This document shows, piece after piece, positions 1 to 6,608 of a stretch of 12,772 nucleotides of DNA (its first letter is position 1; every line of letters begins with the position of its first letter). The stretch comes from JADGHX01 sp035760965. GTDB taxonomy: Bacteria; Pseudomonadota; Gammaproteobacteria; Steroidobacterales; Steroidobacteraceae. Below the pieces are notes generated by a model. That model was not told the DNA's origin and did not search any database. It saw only the letters and a program-made list of their open reading frames with translations. The translations under genes were made by a program, and so were the position numbers. The stretch is taken from assembly GCA_035760965.1 (NCBI GenBank), contig DASTRY010000069.1, positions 1-12,772 on the forward strand, given 5' to 3'.

Positions 1-106
1 CGCTGTTGATCGCTTCACGAAGTGCATCGAGGCTGCCGTTCAGCAGGTGCTGAACGGTGGGCATTGGCACGGCTCCCATGTAGTCGGCGTCCTCCGATCG
101 ATGCAT
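1..106 (-). CDS. N-terminus of an unrecognised protein, cut by the left edge
   Basis: Thirty-five codons are visible before the gene leaves the window. The peptide begins MHRSEDADYMGAVPMPTVQH and continues with a predicted helix containing LDALREAIN. I chose this ATG because a strong Shine-Dalgarno sequence, GGGAGGGG, lies about 5 nt upstream (plus positions 110-117). An in-frame ATG further upstream (codons MDACAW) would overlap that site. The gene follows the glycosidase gene on the same strand after a 195-nt gap, so it may have its own promoter, though I see no convincing one. I do not recognise the family. The open frame, clean RBS and soluble-looking N-terminus are the only evidence that it is real. 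Confidence 0.45.
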   Translation of the reverse strand, partial: MHRSEDADYMGAVPMPTVQHLLNGSLDALREAINS

Positions 107-301
107 CTGCCCCTCCCATGCGCACGCATCCATAGTGCTGATGGTCGGGGCAAATGCCACTGTCTATGTCCAACCAAACTTCGACACTGTCGTCCAGCTC
201 AGGTCCGCGACGATGCCGCGGCTCGCCTGCTCCATGTGCGGAGTGTGCTGGAGGCGCCTGCGGGTCACTGTTCAGTAAGACGAAACGGATTCCCCGTTCC
301 G

Positions 302-1492
302 TTATTCGTACTGAAAACCTACTGCGTGGTAAGCGAAGAGAAATCCGGCGGCATTCCACGATTGGCCGCGCATCCCGCGCGGAGACAACGACTTGCCGTG
401 CAGCCACTCGGTGAAGCTCCAGTCGTCCAGCGCGCATGCCCGAGCCAGCTGCAGCAGAGACGAGCGCGCCTCGCGTGCACGCCCATGCGCGCACAGCGCC
501 GCGATCCAGAAGGCACCGATCATCGGCCAGATGCCTCCATTGTGATACTGCCAAGCCGAGTTCTGGCGGTGCCGCGCCATGTACGGCCGCCATAACGCGC
601 TGCGTTTGCGGATGGGACGGATCACGGCACGCAGCGGATACGGCTCGTGCACGCCATAGCGCGTGAGCGCGCGGACGATGGCCGTCGCGCGCGGCTCGTC
701 GGCGAGCCCGTAGAGCAGCGCGAGCACGTTGCCGAACGTGTCGCCCTCGTCGCCGAAGAACGAGAAGTTCACGAAGCTCAGATACAGGTCGCGATAGCGC
801 GCCTTGCGCAACACGTACTCGTTGAGGAGACGCGCACGGCGATATTCGGCGAGACCTGCGGAGAACGGATGGAAGAGCCCGTTGAAGCTCGCGCGCGTCT
901 GCGTCGCGTGCGGCACGCCGTAGAGGCGCTTCACGTGATACCAGAGCGCGTTCGTGTACAGCACGAATCCGGAGCGCGGCATGATGTCCGCCCAGTCGCT
1001 GGCCTCGTTCTGCTGCAACAGCAAGAAGCGCTGATGCTCTTGCGCGAGCAGCCACTGGAGCGCGAGCCGGATCTGCTTCGCGTAGCGGCGCTTCAGCCCA
1101 CGAGGCAGGCGCCGCTCGTCGAGGTAGGCGACGGCGATGAGCCACCAGAGCGTCGCGTCGATGCAGCCGAGATACCAGAAGTCGGCCTCGCGCCGGCTCA
1201 CATCGACGAACTTGGGAATCTGACCGTTCGGCGCCTGGTGCTCCGCGAGCGTGTGCAGACCGGCGACGGCGGCGCGCTCGAGCTGCGGATCGCCCGAGAC
1301 GGCCATGCCGAGCGCGCAGATCGCGGCATCGCGGCCGAACACGGCCGCATAGCCGCGCGCGTGTGCGCGCAATGTCGGTGAGGCGGCGAGAATGCCCGCG
1401 GGCGTGAGGTTCCGCTGGAGGAGCGCGACGGCATGGGCACGGCACTCGGCCAGCAGCCGCGCCTCCCGTATCGATCTAGAGTCGGAGGACAT
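302..1492 (-). CDS. GH100/amylo-alpha-1,6-glucosidase-like glycosidase
   Basis: This 396-residue protein resembles the (alpha/alpha)6-barrel glycosidases that include GH100 neutral invertases and the C-terminal domain of glycogen debranching enzymes. Recognisable blocks are VFGRDAAICALG (51-62), NGQIPKFVD (89-97), FWYLGCIDATLWW (105-117), QNEASDWADIMPRSGF (161-176), HNGGIWPMIGAFW (317-329) and FTEWLHGK (360-367). By analogy with GH100 enzymes, Asp112 (in IDATLWW) and Glu362 (in TEWLHG) are the likely acid/base and nucleophile. There is no signal peptide, so a cytosolic enzyme acting on sucrose or an alpha-glucan oligosaccharide is likely; the substrate cannot be told from sequence. The length suits a single catalytic domain. 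The gene lies 81 nt downstream of an XRE regulator on the same strand and has a TAGAAT -10 and an inverted repeat just before its start. No clear Shine-Dalgarno precedes the ATG. Confidence 0.75.
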   Translation of the reverse strand: MSSDSRSIREARLLAECRAHAVALLQRNLTPAGILAASPTLRAHARGYAAVFGRDAAICALGMAVSGDPQLERAAVAGLHTLAEHQAPNGQIPKFVDVSRREADFWYLGCIDATLWWLIAVAYLDERRLPRGLKRRYAKQIRLALQWLLAQEHQRFLLLQQNEASDWADIMPRSGFVLYTNALWYHVKRLYGVPHATQTRASFNGLFHPFSAGLAEYRRARLLNEYVLRKARYRDLYLSFVNFSFFGDEGDTFGNVLALLYGLADEPRATAIVRALTRYGVHEPYPLRAVIRPIRKRSALWRPYMARHRQNSAWQYHNGGIWPMIGAFWIAALCAHGRAREARSSLLQLARACALDDWSFTEWLHGKSLSPRGMRGQSWNAAGFLFAYHAVGFQYE

Positions 1493-1504
1493 GTCGTGAC
1501 TGCG

Positions 1505-1510
1505 ATTCTA
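1505..1510 (-). promoter_or_regulatory. Putative -10 element of the glycosidase gene
   Basis: The minus strand reads TAGAAT, a 5/6 match to TATAAT, 12 nt upstream of the glycosidase ATG. The transcript would have a leader of only about 5 nt, which agrees with the missing Shine-Dalgarno sequence. No good -35 is visible; that region is occupied by the inverted repeat at 1513-1534. Confidence 0.4.
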
Positions 1511-1512
1511 CA

Positions 1513-1534
1513 GGCGGCACGTCACCGTGCCGCC
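1513..1534. repeat. Perfect inverted repeat, candidate operator
   Basis: GGCGGCAC and GTGCCGCC form a perfect 8-bp inverted repeat around a 6-nt centre (GTCACC). It sits between the XRE gene and the glycosidase gene, directly upstream of the putative -10 at 1505-1510, where a repressor would block RNA polymerase. It could also be a hairpin at the end of the XRE transcript, but no T-run follows on the minus strand (TGTAGAATC), so an intrinsic terminator is unlikely. Which protein would bind is unknown; the adjacent XRE protein is the obvious candidate. Confidence 0.5.
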
Positions 1535-1573
1535 GATCGAGCAGCATGCCCCGGCTCACACCGGAGAACCTCG

Positions 1574-1867
1574 TCAGTTCTTGATGCGAACTTTGACGTT
1601 CTGGCCAAGCGCGACGGCGGCCCGACTGATCGTCGAGAGCGTCACGGACGGGTCGTCACGCTTCAGCAGCCGATGCACGACGGCGCGGCTCGTGCGCATG
1701 CGCCGAGCGAGCTCCGACTGCGACATCTTCTGCTTCTTCATGGCCCGATGCAGCTCGGAGGCGAGCTCCCGCTTGATAGCGAGCGCCGTCGCCTCTTCGG
1801 CCGGTCCGTCATTTTTCATCTGATCCGTGTCGCGCTCCGCGCGACGTGAAGGCTTCTTCCGAGCCAT
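1574..1867 (-). CDS. XRE-family HTH regulator, antitoxin-like
   Basis: This 97-residue protein has a basic, probably disordered N-terminus (1-28) and then an XRE-type helix-turn-helix (about 35-90). The recognition region is KMSQSELARRMRTSRAVVHR (47-66), followed by LLKRDDPSVTLSTISRAAVA (67-86) and the short strand KVRI. The 'RLL...PSVTL.T..RAA.ALG' pattern is typical of XRE proteins acting as antitoxins of RelE/HigB-type toxins or as orphan regulators. No toxin gene lies beside it: the 129 nt upstream are non-coding and downstream is the glycosidase gene. It may autoregulate through the direct repeats at 1907-1943 or control the glycosidase through the repeat at 1513-1534. A weak GAGG lies 10 nt before the ATG. 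Confidence 0.85.
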   Translation of the reverse strand: MARKKPSRRAERDTDQMKNDGPAEEATALAIKRELASELHRAMKKQKMSQSELARRMRTSRAVVHRLLKRDDPSVTLSTISRAAVALGQNVKVRIKN

Positions 1868-1906
1868 ATTGCTTCGGCCTCTGCCGCGTCAGGGGGCGGC
1901 ATTCGT

Positions 1907-1943
1907 TCAAAACAAAAGCGTCAAACGCGTCAAAACAAAAGCG
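1907..1943. repeat. Direct repeat pair in the XRE/DUF2721 divergent intergenic region
   Basis: The 14-mer TCAAAACAAAAGCG occurs at 1907-1920 and again at 1930-1943, a 23-bp period (about two helical turns). Between them is a shorter related copy, TCAAACGCG. The stretch is A-rich in a GC-rich setting and lies between two divergent genes (XRE at 1574-1867 and DUF2721 from 1997). Same-face spacing and position suggest tandem binding sites for a regulator, plausibly the XRE protein, but binding is inference. Confidence 0.5.
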
Positions 1944-1983
1944 GGGCGACTCTAGCACACCGGATGCTGCGGTGCGTGTTCCG

Positions 1984-1989
1984 TATGAT
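1984..1989 (+). promoter_or_regulatory. Putative -10 element of the DUF2721 gene
   Basis: TATGAT matches the -10 consensus at 5 of 6 positions. Exactly 7 nt separate it from the ATG at 1997, so the predicted transcription start falls on or next to the start codon and the mRNA would be leaderless. There is no Shine-Dalgarno sequence before the ATG and no clear -35. The ATG at 1985 overlaps the hexamer itself, which argues against using it. Confidence 0.4.
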
Positions 1990-1996
1990 ACCTGCC

Positions 1997-2416
1997 ATGG
2001 ACATCGTACATTTGATTCAGTCCGCGGTGGCGCCAGTTTTTCTCCTGTCCGGAGTTGGAGTCACTTTGGGAGTGCTCACCAATCGTCTCGCTCGCATCGT
2101 CGATCGGGCGCGGTTCCTCGAGCAACTCACACACGCCGAGTCTGCACGGTCCGAGTCGACCCGCGCTAGTTTACGCGTGCTCGCACGCCGCGCACATTAC
2201 ATAAACGTCGCGATCGCACTGTGTACGATAGCCGCACTGCTCGTCTCGCTCGTGGTGATGTCTCTTTTCACGAGCGCCTTCGTCGCGCTCAACTTGTCTG
2301 CTCTCATAGCCATCCTCTTCGTGCTCGCGATGGTCTGTCTCACGGCGGCCTTCGGCGTGTTCCTGTTCGAGGTCCGCCTCGCCACCCGCTCGCTCCAGAT
2401 CGGGGCTCGCGAATGA
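1997..2416 (+). CDS. DUF2721 family inner-membrane protein
   Basis: The 139-residue protein matches the DUF2721 family, whose members are small three-helix inner-membrane proteins of unknown function. The family signature is clear near the N-terminus: SAVAPVFLLSGVGVTLGVLT (9-28) followed by NRLARIVDRARFLE (29-42). Hydrophobic segments lie at about 11-28, 68-90 and 95-122, with a polar, probably cytoplasmic helix (about 30-66) between the first two. I chose the ATG at 1997 because the family homology begins immediately after it and a -10-like TATGAT sits 7 nt upstream. In-frame starts at 1964 and 1985 are possible but add residues with no family character. It diverges from the XRE gene and precedes the E1-like gene by 104 nt. 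No function can be deduced beyond membrane location. Confidence 0.88.
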   Translation: MDIVHLIQSAVAPVFLLSGVGVTLGVLTNRLARIVDRARFLEQLTHAESARSESTRASLRVLARRAHYINVAIALCTIAALLVSLVVMSLFTSAFVALNLSALIAILFVLAMVCLTAAFGVFLFEVRLATRSLQIGARE

Positions 2417-2507
2417 GCCGTGTGCGCCGCCGGTGCAGTGCGCCGCGGCGCTGAATTTCTCGATAATTCCAGCAATTTTGCGCGTCGGCCGGCGTGCGCC
2501 GCGCGCG

Positions 2508-2513
2508 TAGCAT
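2508..2513 (+). promoter_or_regulatory. Weak -10-like hexamer before the E1-like gene
   Basis: TAGCAT (4/6 to consensus) is followed by 7 nt and then the ATG at 2521, the same geometry as the DUF2721 start. A better-matching hexamer, GATAAT, lies at 2462-2467 and would give a leader of about 50 nt. Neither has a convincing -35, so either could be chance. Confidence 0.25.
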
Positions 2514-2520
2514 GGCGCGC

Positions 2521-3165
2521 ATGACACCCGCTGCGCTCGAAATCTCCGTGCTCGGCATGGGCCATCTCGCCGCCGCCGTGCGCCGGCAGTTGCGGCGGCT
2601 CGGTGCGGCGCCCGATGCTCGCGGCGCGAGCGAGGCGCGCCGTCTCGTGCTCGCGTGCAGCGACTACGCCTGCACGTCGTCGTTCGCCGACGCGAATCGA
2701 CGCGCGCTCGCGAGCCGCACGCCCATTCTATTCGCGTGGATATCTGCGGGCCGAGTTGCGCTCGGTCCACTCGTTGTTCCCCTCGAGTCGCCCTGCTTCG
2801 AATGTCAGCCATGCCAGGAATGGGACTTTAGTCTCAACGATGAGTTCGCCGGCGCGAGGTGCAAGTGCGTGTCGCATGCGCCACGCCCGACTCTGAATCC
2901 AGACACCCTCCTCGAGTCGCTCGCGCACTTTGGCGCCGCGCTCGTGGCGCGCGAGCTGATCAGGCTTCGGCTCGACGCGCCCGACGCTCGCCTCATCGGT
3001 CGTGTCGCCAAATTTGATCCACCCTGCATCCATCCCGAGGTACGCACCTTGACCTGGGCTAAGGAATGCCGCGCGTGCGGTGGTCCGACGCGAACGCCGA
3101 CGTCGGGCAGCGGCCCGCCGTACGGCCACGGCATGCTGGGCGGCAAGACCCCATGTCGCCCATGA
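2521..3165 (+). CDS. Orphan E1-like (TOMM cyclodehydratase-type) zinc protein
   Basis: The 214-residue protein resembles the E1-like domain found in thiazole/oxazole-modified microcin (TOMM) maturation proteins and bacteriocin cyclodehydratases. It starts with a Rossmann-like ISVLGMGHLAAAV (8-20). A strand RLVLACSDYA (41-50) follows, and then the diagnostic TPILFAWISAGRVALGPLVV (67-86) running into the ESPCFEC motif (89-95). Cys92/Cys95 and Cys183/Cys186 (CRAC) form the usual paired zinc knuckle. Cys98, Cys114 and Cys116 (CKC) are extra. Known relatives bind leader peptides or present substrates to a YcaO enzyme; many lack adenylation activity. No YcaO, precursor or dehydrogenase gene is nearby, so its partner is unknown. 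ATG starts at 2512 and 2521 and a GTG at 2494 are in frame; no Shine-Dalgarno decides between them. The C-terminal 25 residues (Gly/Pro-rich) look disordered. Confidence 0.65.
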   Translation: MTPAALEISVLGMGHLAAAVRRQLRRLGAAPDARGASEARRLVLACSDYACTSSFADANRRALASRTPILFAWISAGRVALGPLVVPLESPCFECQPCQEWDFSLNDEFAGARCKCVSHAPRPTLNPDTLLESLAHFGAALVARELIRLRLDAPDARLIGRVAKFDPPCIHPEVRTLTWAKECRACGGPTRTPTSGSGPPYGHGMLGGKTPCRP

Positions 3166-3339
3166 GACCGGCCGTCGCAATTGCGGCGCTCCGCACCCCA
3201 TTCAGCCGGTGCTGCGGCGATGACGGTTCGTACACCGCCGCTGCCGTTTCGCCATGGGCGCCGTTCGCGCCAGCTCCAGCCGGCTCGGAGGACGAAAAGC
3301 GGCTGTTTCGGGCCCTCCAGGGCGGCGCAGAGGCGAATC

Positions 3340-3348
3340 TGGTACCCT
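3340..3348 (+). promoter_or_regulatory. Putative extended -10 element of typA
   Basis: TGGTACCCT fits an extended -10 (TGn followed by TACCCT, 4/6 to TATAAT). The predicted start is near 3355, giving a leader of about 48 nt before the typA ATG. No recognisable -35 is present, as allowed for extended -10 promoters. Confidence 0.35.
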
Positions 3349-3402
3349 GCGCACCCTTTTTAGCCCGGCTGCTGCGCCGAGCCCCACCCCAACCCGGTTC
3401 TC

Positions 3403-5223
3403 ATGCAACGCCCCATTCGCAACATCGCGATCATTGCGCACGTCGACCATGGCAAGACGACGCTCGTCGACTGCCTCCTGCGCCAGTCCGGCACCTTCGC
3501 CGCCCACGAGAAGGTCGTGGAGCGCGTAATGGATTCGAACGACATCGAACGTGAGCGCGGCATCACGATCCTGGCCAAGAACTGCGCGATCGAATACGGC
3601 GGCACCCGGATCAATATCGTCGACACACCGGGGCATGCGGACTTCGGGGGCGAGGTCGAGCGCGTGCTCTCCATGGTGGACGGCGTGCTCCTGCTCGTGG
3701 ACGCCGTGGAAGGCCCGATGCCGCAGACGCGGTTCGTGACGCGCAAGGCGCTCGCGCTGGGACACAAAGCCATCGTCGTCGTGAACAAGATCGACCGCCC
3801 GGGCGCGCGCCCCGGCTGGGTCGTCGACCACACGTTCGAGCTCTTCGACAAGCTCGGCGCCACCGACGAGCAGCTCGACTTCCCGGTGATCTACGCCTCG
3901 GCGCTGCAGGGCTGGGCGAGCACGGACTACACCGAGCGCCCGCCGAACATGGACGCGCTGTTCGAGGCCATCCTCGCGCACGTGCCGCCGCCGCCGGCGG
4001 ACGCGGAGGCGCCGCTGCAGTTCCAAATCTCGACGCTCGACTACAACTCCTACGTGGGCCGCATCGGCATCGGCCGCATCCGGCGCGGCTCGATCCGTCC
4101 CGGCCAGAATGTGGCGCTTCGCTACGGCTATGAGGACCGCGGCATGGCGCGCATCGGGCAAGTCCTGACCTTCACCGGCCTCGAGCGCGCGCCGGTGGAT
4201 GAGGCCTTCGCCGGCGACATCGTCGCGGTGACCGGCATCGAGGACGTCAACATCGGTCTCACCGTCTGCGACCCGGAGGCGCCGGAAGGGCTGCCGCCGA
4301 TCCGGGTCGACGAGCCGACGATCGCGATGAACTTCCAGGTGAACACCTCGCCGCTCGCCGGGCGCGAAGGCAAGTTCGTCACGAGCCGCCAGCTCCGCGA
4401 GCGCCTGCAGCGCGAGCTGCAGAGCAACGTCGCCCTGCGCGTCGAGGACACGGACGAGCCGGACGTCTTTCGAGTACAGGGGCGCGGCGAGCTGCACCTC
4501 ACGATTCTCCTCGAGACCATGCGCCGCGAAGGCTACGAGCTCGCCGTCTCACGGCCGCAGGTGCTGACGAAGGTGGTCGACGGCGTCACCCTCGAGCCGT
4601 ACGAGGCCTTGACCGTCGATATAGAAGAGTCGCACCAAGGCGCGGTGATGGAAGCCCTGGGCTCGCGGCGCGCCGAGCTGACCGATATGGCGGTGGACGG
4701 TCGCGGGCGCACGCGCCTCGAATACCGCGTGCCGGCCCGTGGGCTCATCGGCTTCCACGGCGAGTTCATGACGCTGACGCGCGGCACCGGGCTCATCAGC
4801 CACGTGTTCGACGAGTTCGCGCCGGTGAAGGGCGAGATCCCCGAGCGGCGCAACGGCGTGCTCATCAGCAACGAGCAGGGCGAGGCGGTCGCCTATGCGC
4901 TCTGGAACCTGCAGGAGCGCGGGCGCCTGTTCGTGAGCCCGGGCGAGAAGCTCTACGAGGGCATGATCATCGGGATCCACAGCCGCGAGAACGACCTCGT
5001 CGTGAACCCGATCAAGACGAAGAAGCTCACCAACATCCGCGCCGCCGGCAAGGACGACGCGATTCTGCTGACGCCGCCGATTCCGCTGACGCTCGAGTAT
5101 GCCGTCGAGTTCATCGCCGACGACGAGCTCGTCGAGATCACTCCGGAATCGATCCGGGTGCGCAAGCGCTTCCTCAAAGAGACGGATCGCAAGCGGGCCT
5201 CGCGCAGCGGGGACGCCGCCTGA
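3403..5223 (+). CDS. typA: Ribosome-associated translational GTPase TypA/BipA
   Basis: A full-length 606-residue TypA/BipA, a GTPase that binds the 70S ribosome near the EF-G site and helps 50S assembly and stress or low-temperature growth in known species. All G motifs are present: G1 AHVDHGKT (12-19), switch I RGIT with Thr55, G3 DTPGH (74-78), G4 NKID (128-131) and G5 SAL (166-168). They are followed by the beta-barrel domain II (about 200-300), the EF-G-like domains III and V, and the BipA-specific C-terminal domain (about 480-606), including SRENDLVVNPIKTKKLTN. The start is fixed by the conserved MQRPIRNIAIIAHVDHGKT opening. No Shine-Dalgarno is visible; the leader is C-rich. It is convergent with the DUF3313 gene, with 4 nt between stop codons. 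Confidence 0.98.
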   Translation: MQRPIRNIAIIAHVDHGKTTLVDCLLRQSGTFAAHEKVVERVMDSNDIERERGITILAKNCAIEYGGTRINIVDTPGHADFGGEVERVLSMVDGVLLLVDAVEGPMPQTRFVTRKALALGHKAIVVVNKIDRPGARPGWVVDHTFELFDKLGATDEQLDFPVIYASALQGWASTDYTERPPNMDALFEAILAHVPPPPADAEAPLQFQISTLDYNSYVGRIGIGRIRRGSIRPGQNVALRYGYEDRGMARIGQVLTFTGLERAPVDEAFAGDIVAVTGIEDVNIGLTVCDPEAPEGLPPIRVDEPTIAMNFQVNTSPLAGREGKFVTSRQLRERLQRELQSNVALRVEDTDEPDVFRVQGRGELHLTILLETMRREGYELAVSRPQVLTKVVDGVTLEPYEALTVDIEESHQGAVMEALGSRRAELTDMAVDGRGRTRLEYRVPARGLIGFHGEFMTLTRGTGLISHVFDEFAPVKGEIPERRNGVLISNEQGEAVAYALWNLQERGRLFVSPGEKLYEGMIIGIHSRENDLVVNPIKTKKLTNIRAAGKDDAILLTPPIPLTLEYAVEFIADDELVEITPESIRVRKRFLKETDRKRASRSGDAA

Positions 5224-5227
5224 GTCT

Positions 5228-5926
5228 CTAGTCCGAAGGTCCCGACGAGGCGCCTTGCTCGGGCGCGCGCGCCTTGTCGAGGGCATCGCGTAGGCGCCGC
5301 GCCCAGCCGGTCAGGATGCGGTCGGCCTCGGCCGTGTTGGTGACGCGGTTGGCGATCTGCAGCTCGTTGAGACCGCGCTCCATGCCTCTCTGACGATCGA
5401 TGACCTCCGCCAGCAGCGTGTTGGTCACGGAGTCGTACAACTCCGCCATCAGCGTCATCTCGCCGGCGTTGATCACGTAGATACGGGTCGGCGAGGCGGT
5501 GCGCGGTTCAGGCGCATTGATATAGAGATCGACGATCCGCGCACGCACGCGGAGCACGTCATCGGCGGGCTCGTCGACGAGGGGATATCCGCCTTTTTTC
5601 TCGAGCTCACGCTGGAAGACTTGCCGGGCGAGCTTCGCGAGATCGCGCTGGATCTCGGCCGGGTCCACCGTCTCGAGCGAAGCGGCGCTGCCGCGCCGGG
5701 GGTCCCAGTTCTTGTCGAACGAGACTTCCACGGGGTCGAGCATCACGCGCTCGTACTTGGCGAAGCTCACGCCCTCCCGCAGATATACGGTGTCGAGGCC
5801 GGGGCGCTTGACGAGCTTCAGACCCTCGGGCGTCGTGGCCGGTGCCTCGCGGTCGGCACTCCACGCGGGCACGGCGCACAGGAGGATTGCGGCGCAGGTC
5901 GAGGCGAGCAAGGAGGCAAGCTTCAT
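5228..5926 (-). CDS. DUF3313-family exported protein
   Basis: The 232-residue protein opens with a Sec signal peptide, MKLASLLASTCAAILLCAVP, with likely cleavage after AWSA (about residue 24). The mature part matches DUF3313: YERVMLDPVEVSFDKNW (58-74), an alpha-helical stretch DPAEIQRDLAKLARQVFQRE (88-107), then LRVRARIVDLYINAP (125-139), and a strand region GEMTLMAELYDSVTNTLLAE (155-174). DUF3313 members are usually outer-membrane lipoproteins of unknown role; here the cysteine in the hydrophobic core (LLCAVP) is not in a good lipobox, so a soluble periplasmic form is more likely. I start at the signal-peptide ATG; the upstream extension is Arg/Ser-rich and lies in the folE 3' end. The 34-nt gap from folE and lack of an obvious promoter suggest co-transcription. 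Confidence 0.85.
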   Translation of the reverse strand: MKLASLLASTCAAILLCAVPAWSADREAPATTPEGLKLVKRPGLDTVYLREGVSFAKYERVMLDPVEVSFDKNWDPRRGSAASLETVDPAEIQRDLAKLARQVFQRELEKKGGYPLVDEPADDVLRVRARIVDLYINAPEPRTASPTRIYVINAGEMTLMAELYDSVTNTLLAEVIDRQRGMERGLNELQIANRVTNTAEADRILTGWARRLRDALDKARAPEQGASSGPSD

Positions 5927-5960
5927 AGACGTCGCGACTCGCAATGTTCGTGCCGAGCGG

Positions 5961-6575
5961 CTACACCTCGCGCGCGCCGCGGATCTCGATGAACTGCAGG
6001 AATTCCGCGCGCGTACGCGCATCCTCGCGAAAGGTGCCCATCATGCGGCTGGTGATCATCGAGACCGAACGCTTGTGCACGCCGCGCGTCGTCATGCACT
6101 GGTGCACGGCGTCGATCACGACGCCGACGCCACGCGGCTTCAGCACGTCGTGGATGCAACCCGCGACCTGCGCAGTCAGCTTTTCCTGCACTTGGAACCG
6201 CCGGGCGTAGCCATCGACGACGCGCGCGAGCTTGCTGATTCCGACGACCTTGTTGGTCGGCAGATATCCGACATGGACGCGCCCGATGATCGGCGCCATG
6301 TGGTGCTCGCAGTGGGATTCGAAGGTGATGTCGCGCAGAACGATCATCTCGTCGTACCCGCCGACTTCCTCGAACGTGCGCCGCAGGTACTCGGCGGGAT
6401 CGATCGCGTAGCCCGAAAACCAGTCGCGGTACGCGTTCACGACCCGCTTCGGGGTTTCGAGGAGCCCTTCGCGCGTCGGGTCGTCGCCCGCCCACCTCAG
6501 CAGTGTGCGCACGGCTTCTTCCGCGGCCTCGCGCGTCACCGCGCCGCTCGTTCTTGTTTTCTTTGCTTTCGCCAT
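5961..6575 (-). CDS. folE: GTP cyclohydrolase I
   Basis: The 204-residue enzyme converts GTP to 7,8-dihydroneopterin triphosphate, the first step of tetrahydrofolate (and often other pterin or queuosine-type) synthesis, as a cytosolic homodecamer. The type IA zinc site is complete: Cys89 and His92 in SHCEHHMAP and Cys160 in VHQCMTTRG. The catalytic histidines His91 and His158 are present. Other family blocks are DDPTREGLLETPKRV (31-45), PTNKVVGISKLAR (106-118), RFQVQEKLTAQVA (126-138) and RSVSMITSRMMGTF (169-182). I chose the ATG at 6575, which gives a normal length; the same frame stays open far upstream, but those residues lie inside the GGDEF-EAL gene. A TGCTACACT promoter motif lies 34 nt before it. 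The DUF3313 gene follows 34 nt downstream, probably in one operon. Confidence 0.97.
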   Translation of the reverse strand: MAKAKKTRTSGAVTREAAEEAVRTLLRWAGDDPTREGLLETPKRVVNAYRDWFSGYAIDPAEYLRRTFEEVGGYDEMIVLRDITFESHCEHHMAPIIGRVHVGYLPTNKVVGISKLARVVDGYARRFQVQEKLTAQVAGCIHDVLKPRGVGVVIDAVHQCMTTRGVHKRSVSMITSRMMGTFREDARTRAEFLQFIEIRGAREV

Positions 6576-6608
6576 GGCCGATCCCGCCCGTCCGCGCAAC
6601 CCGCGCTC

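Noticed and set aside
284..303. Hairpin AACGGA/TCCGTT at the glycosidase stop codon as an intrinsic terminator
   Set aside because: The stem is only 6 bp with an 8-nt loop and the following TCGTCTT is a weak T-tract; support is too thin.
15..1445. A 476-codon open frame on the minus strand overlapping the glycosidase gene
   Set aside because: It is extremely Arg/Ala-rich with no domain character and runs in another frame of a gene with clear family motifs; long open frames are expected by chance at this GC content.
1574..1867. A complete type II toxin-antitoxin locus around the XRE gene
   Set aside because: No toxin-sized frame lies next to it on the same strand; upstream is 129 nt of non-coding DNA and downstream is the glycosidase gene.
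2440..2451. Palindrome GCGCCGCGGCGC after DUF2721 as a terminator
   Set aside because: It has no proper loop and is followed by TGAATTTCT rather than a T-run; at this GC content such palindromes are common.
3202..4497. A 431-codon open frame antisense to typA
   Set aside because: Composition is typical of the complement of a GC-rich gene (Arg, Asp, His, Val rich) and typA is unmistakable on the other strand.
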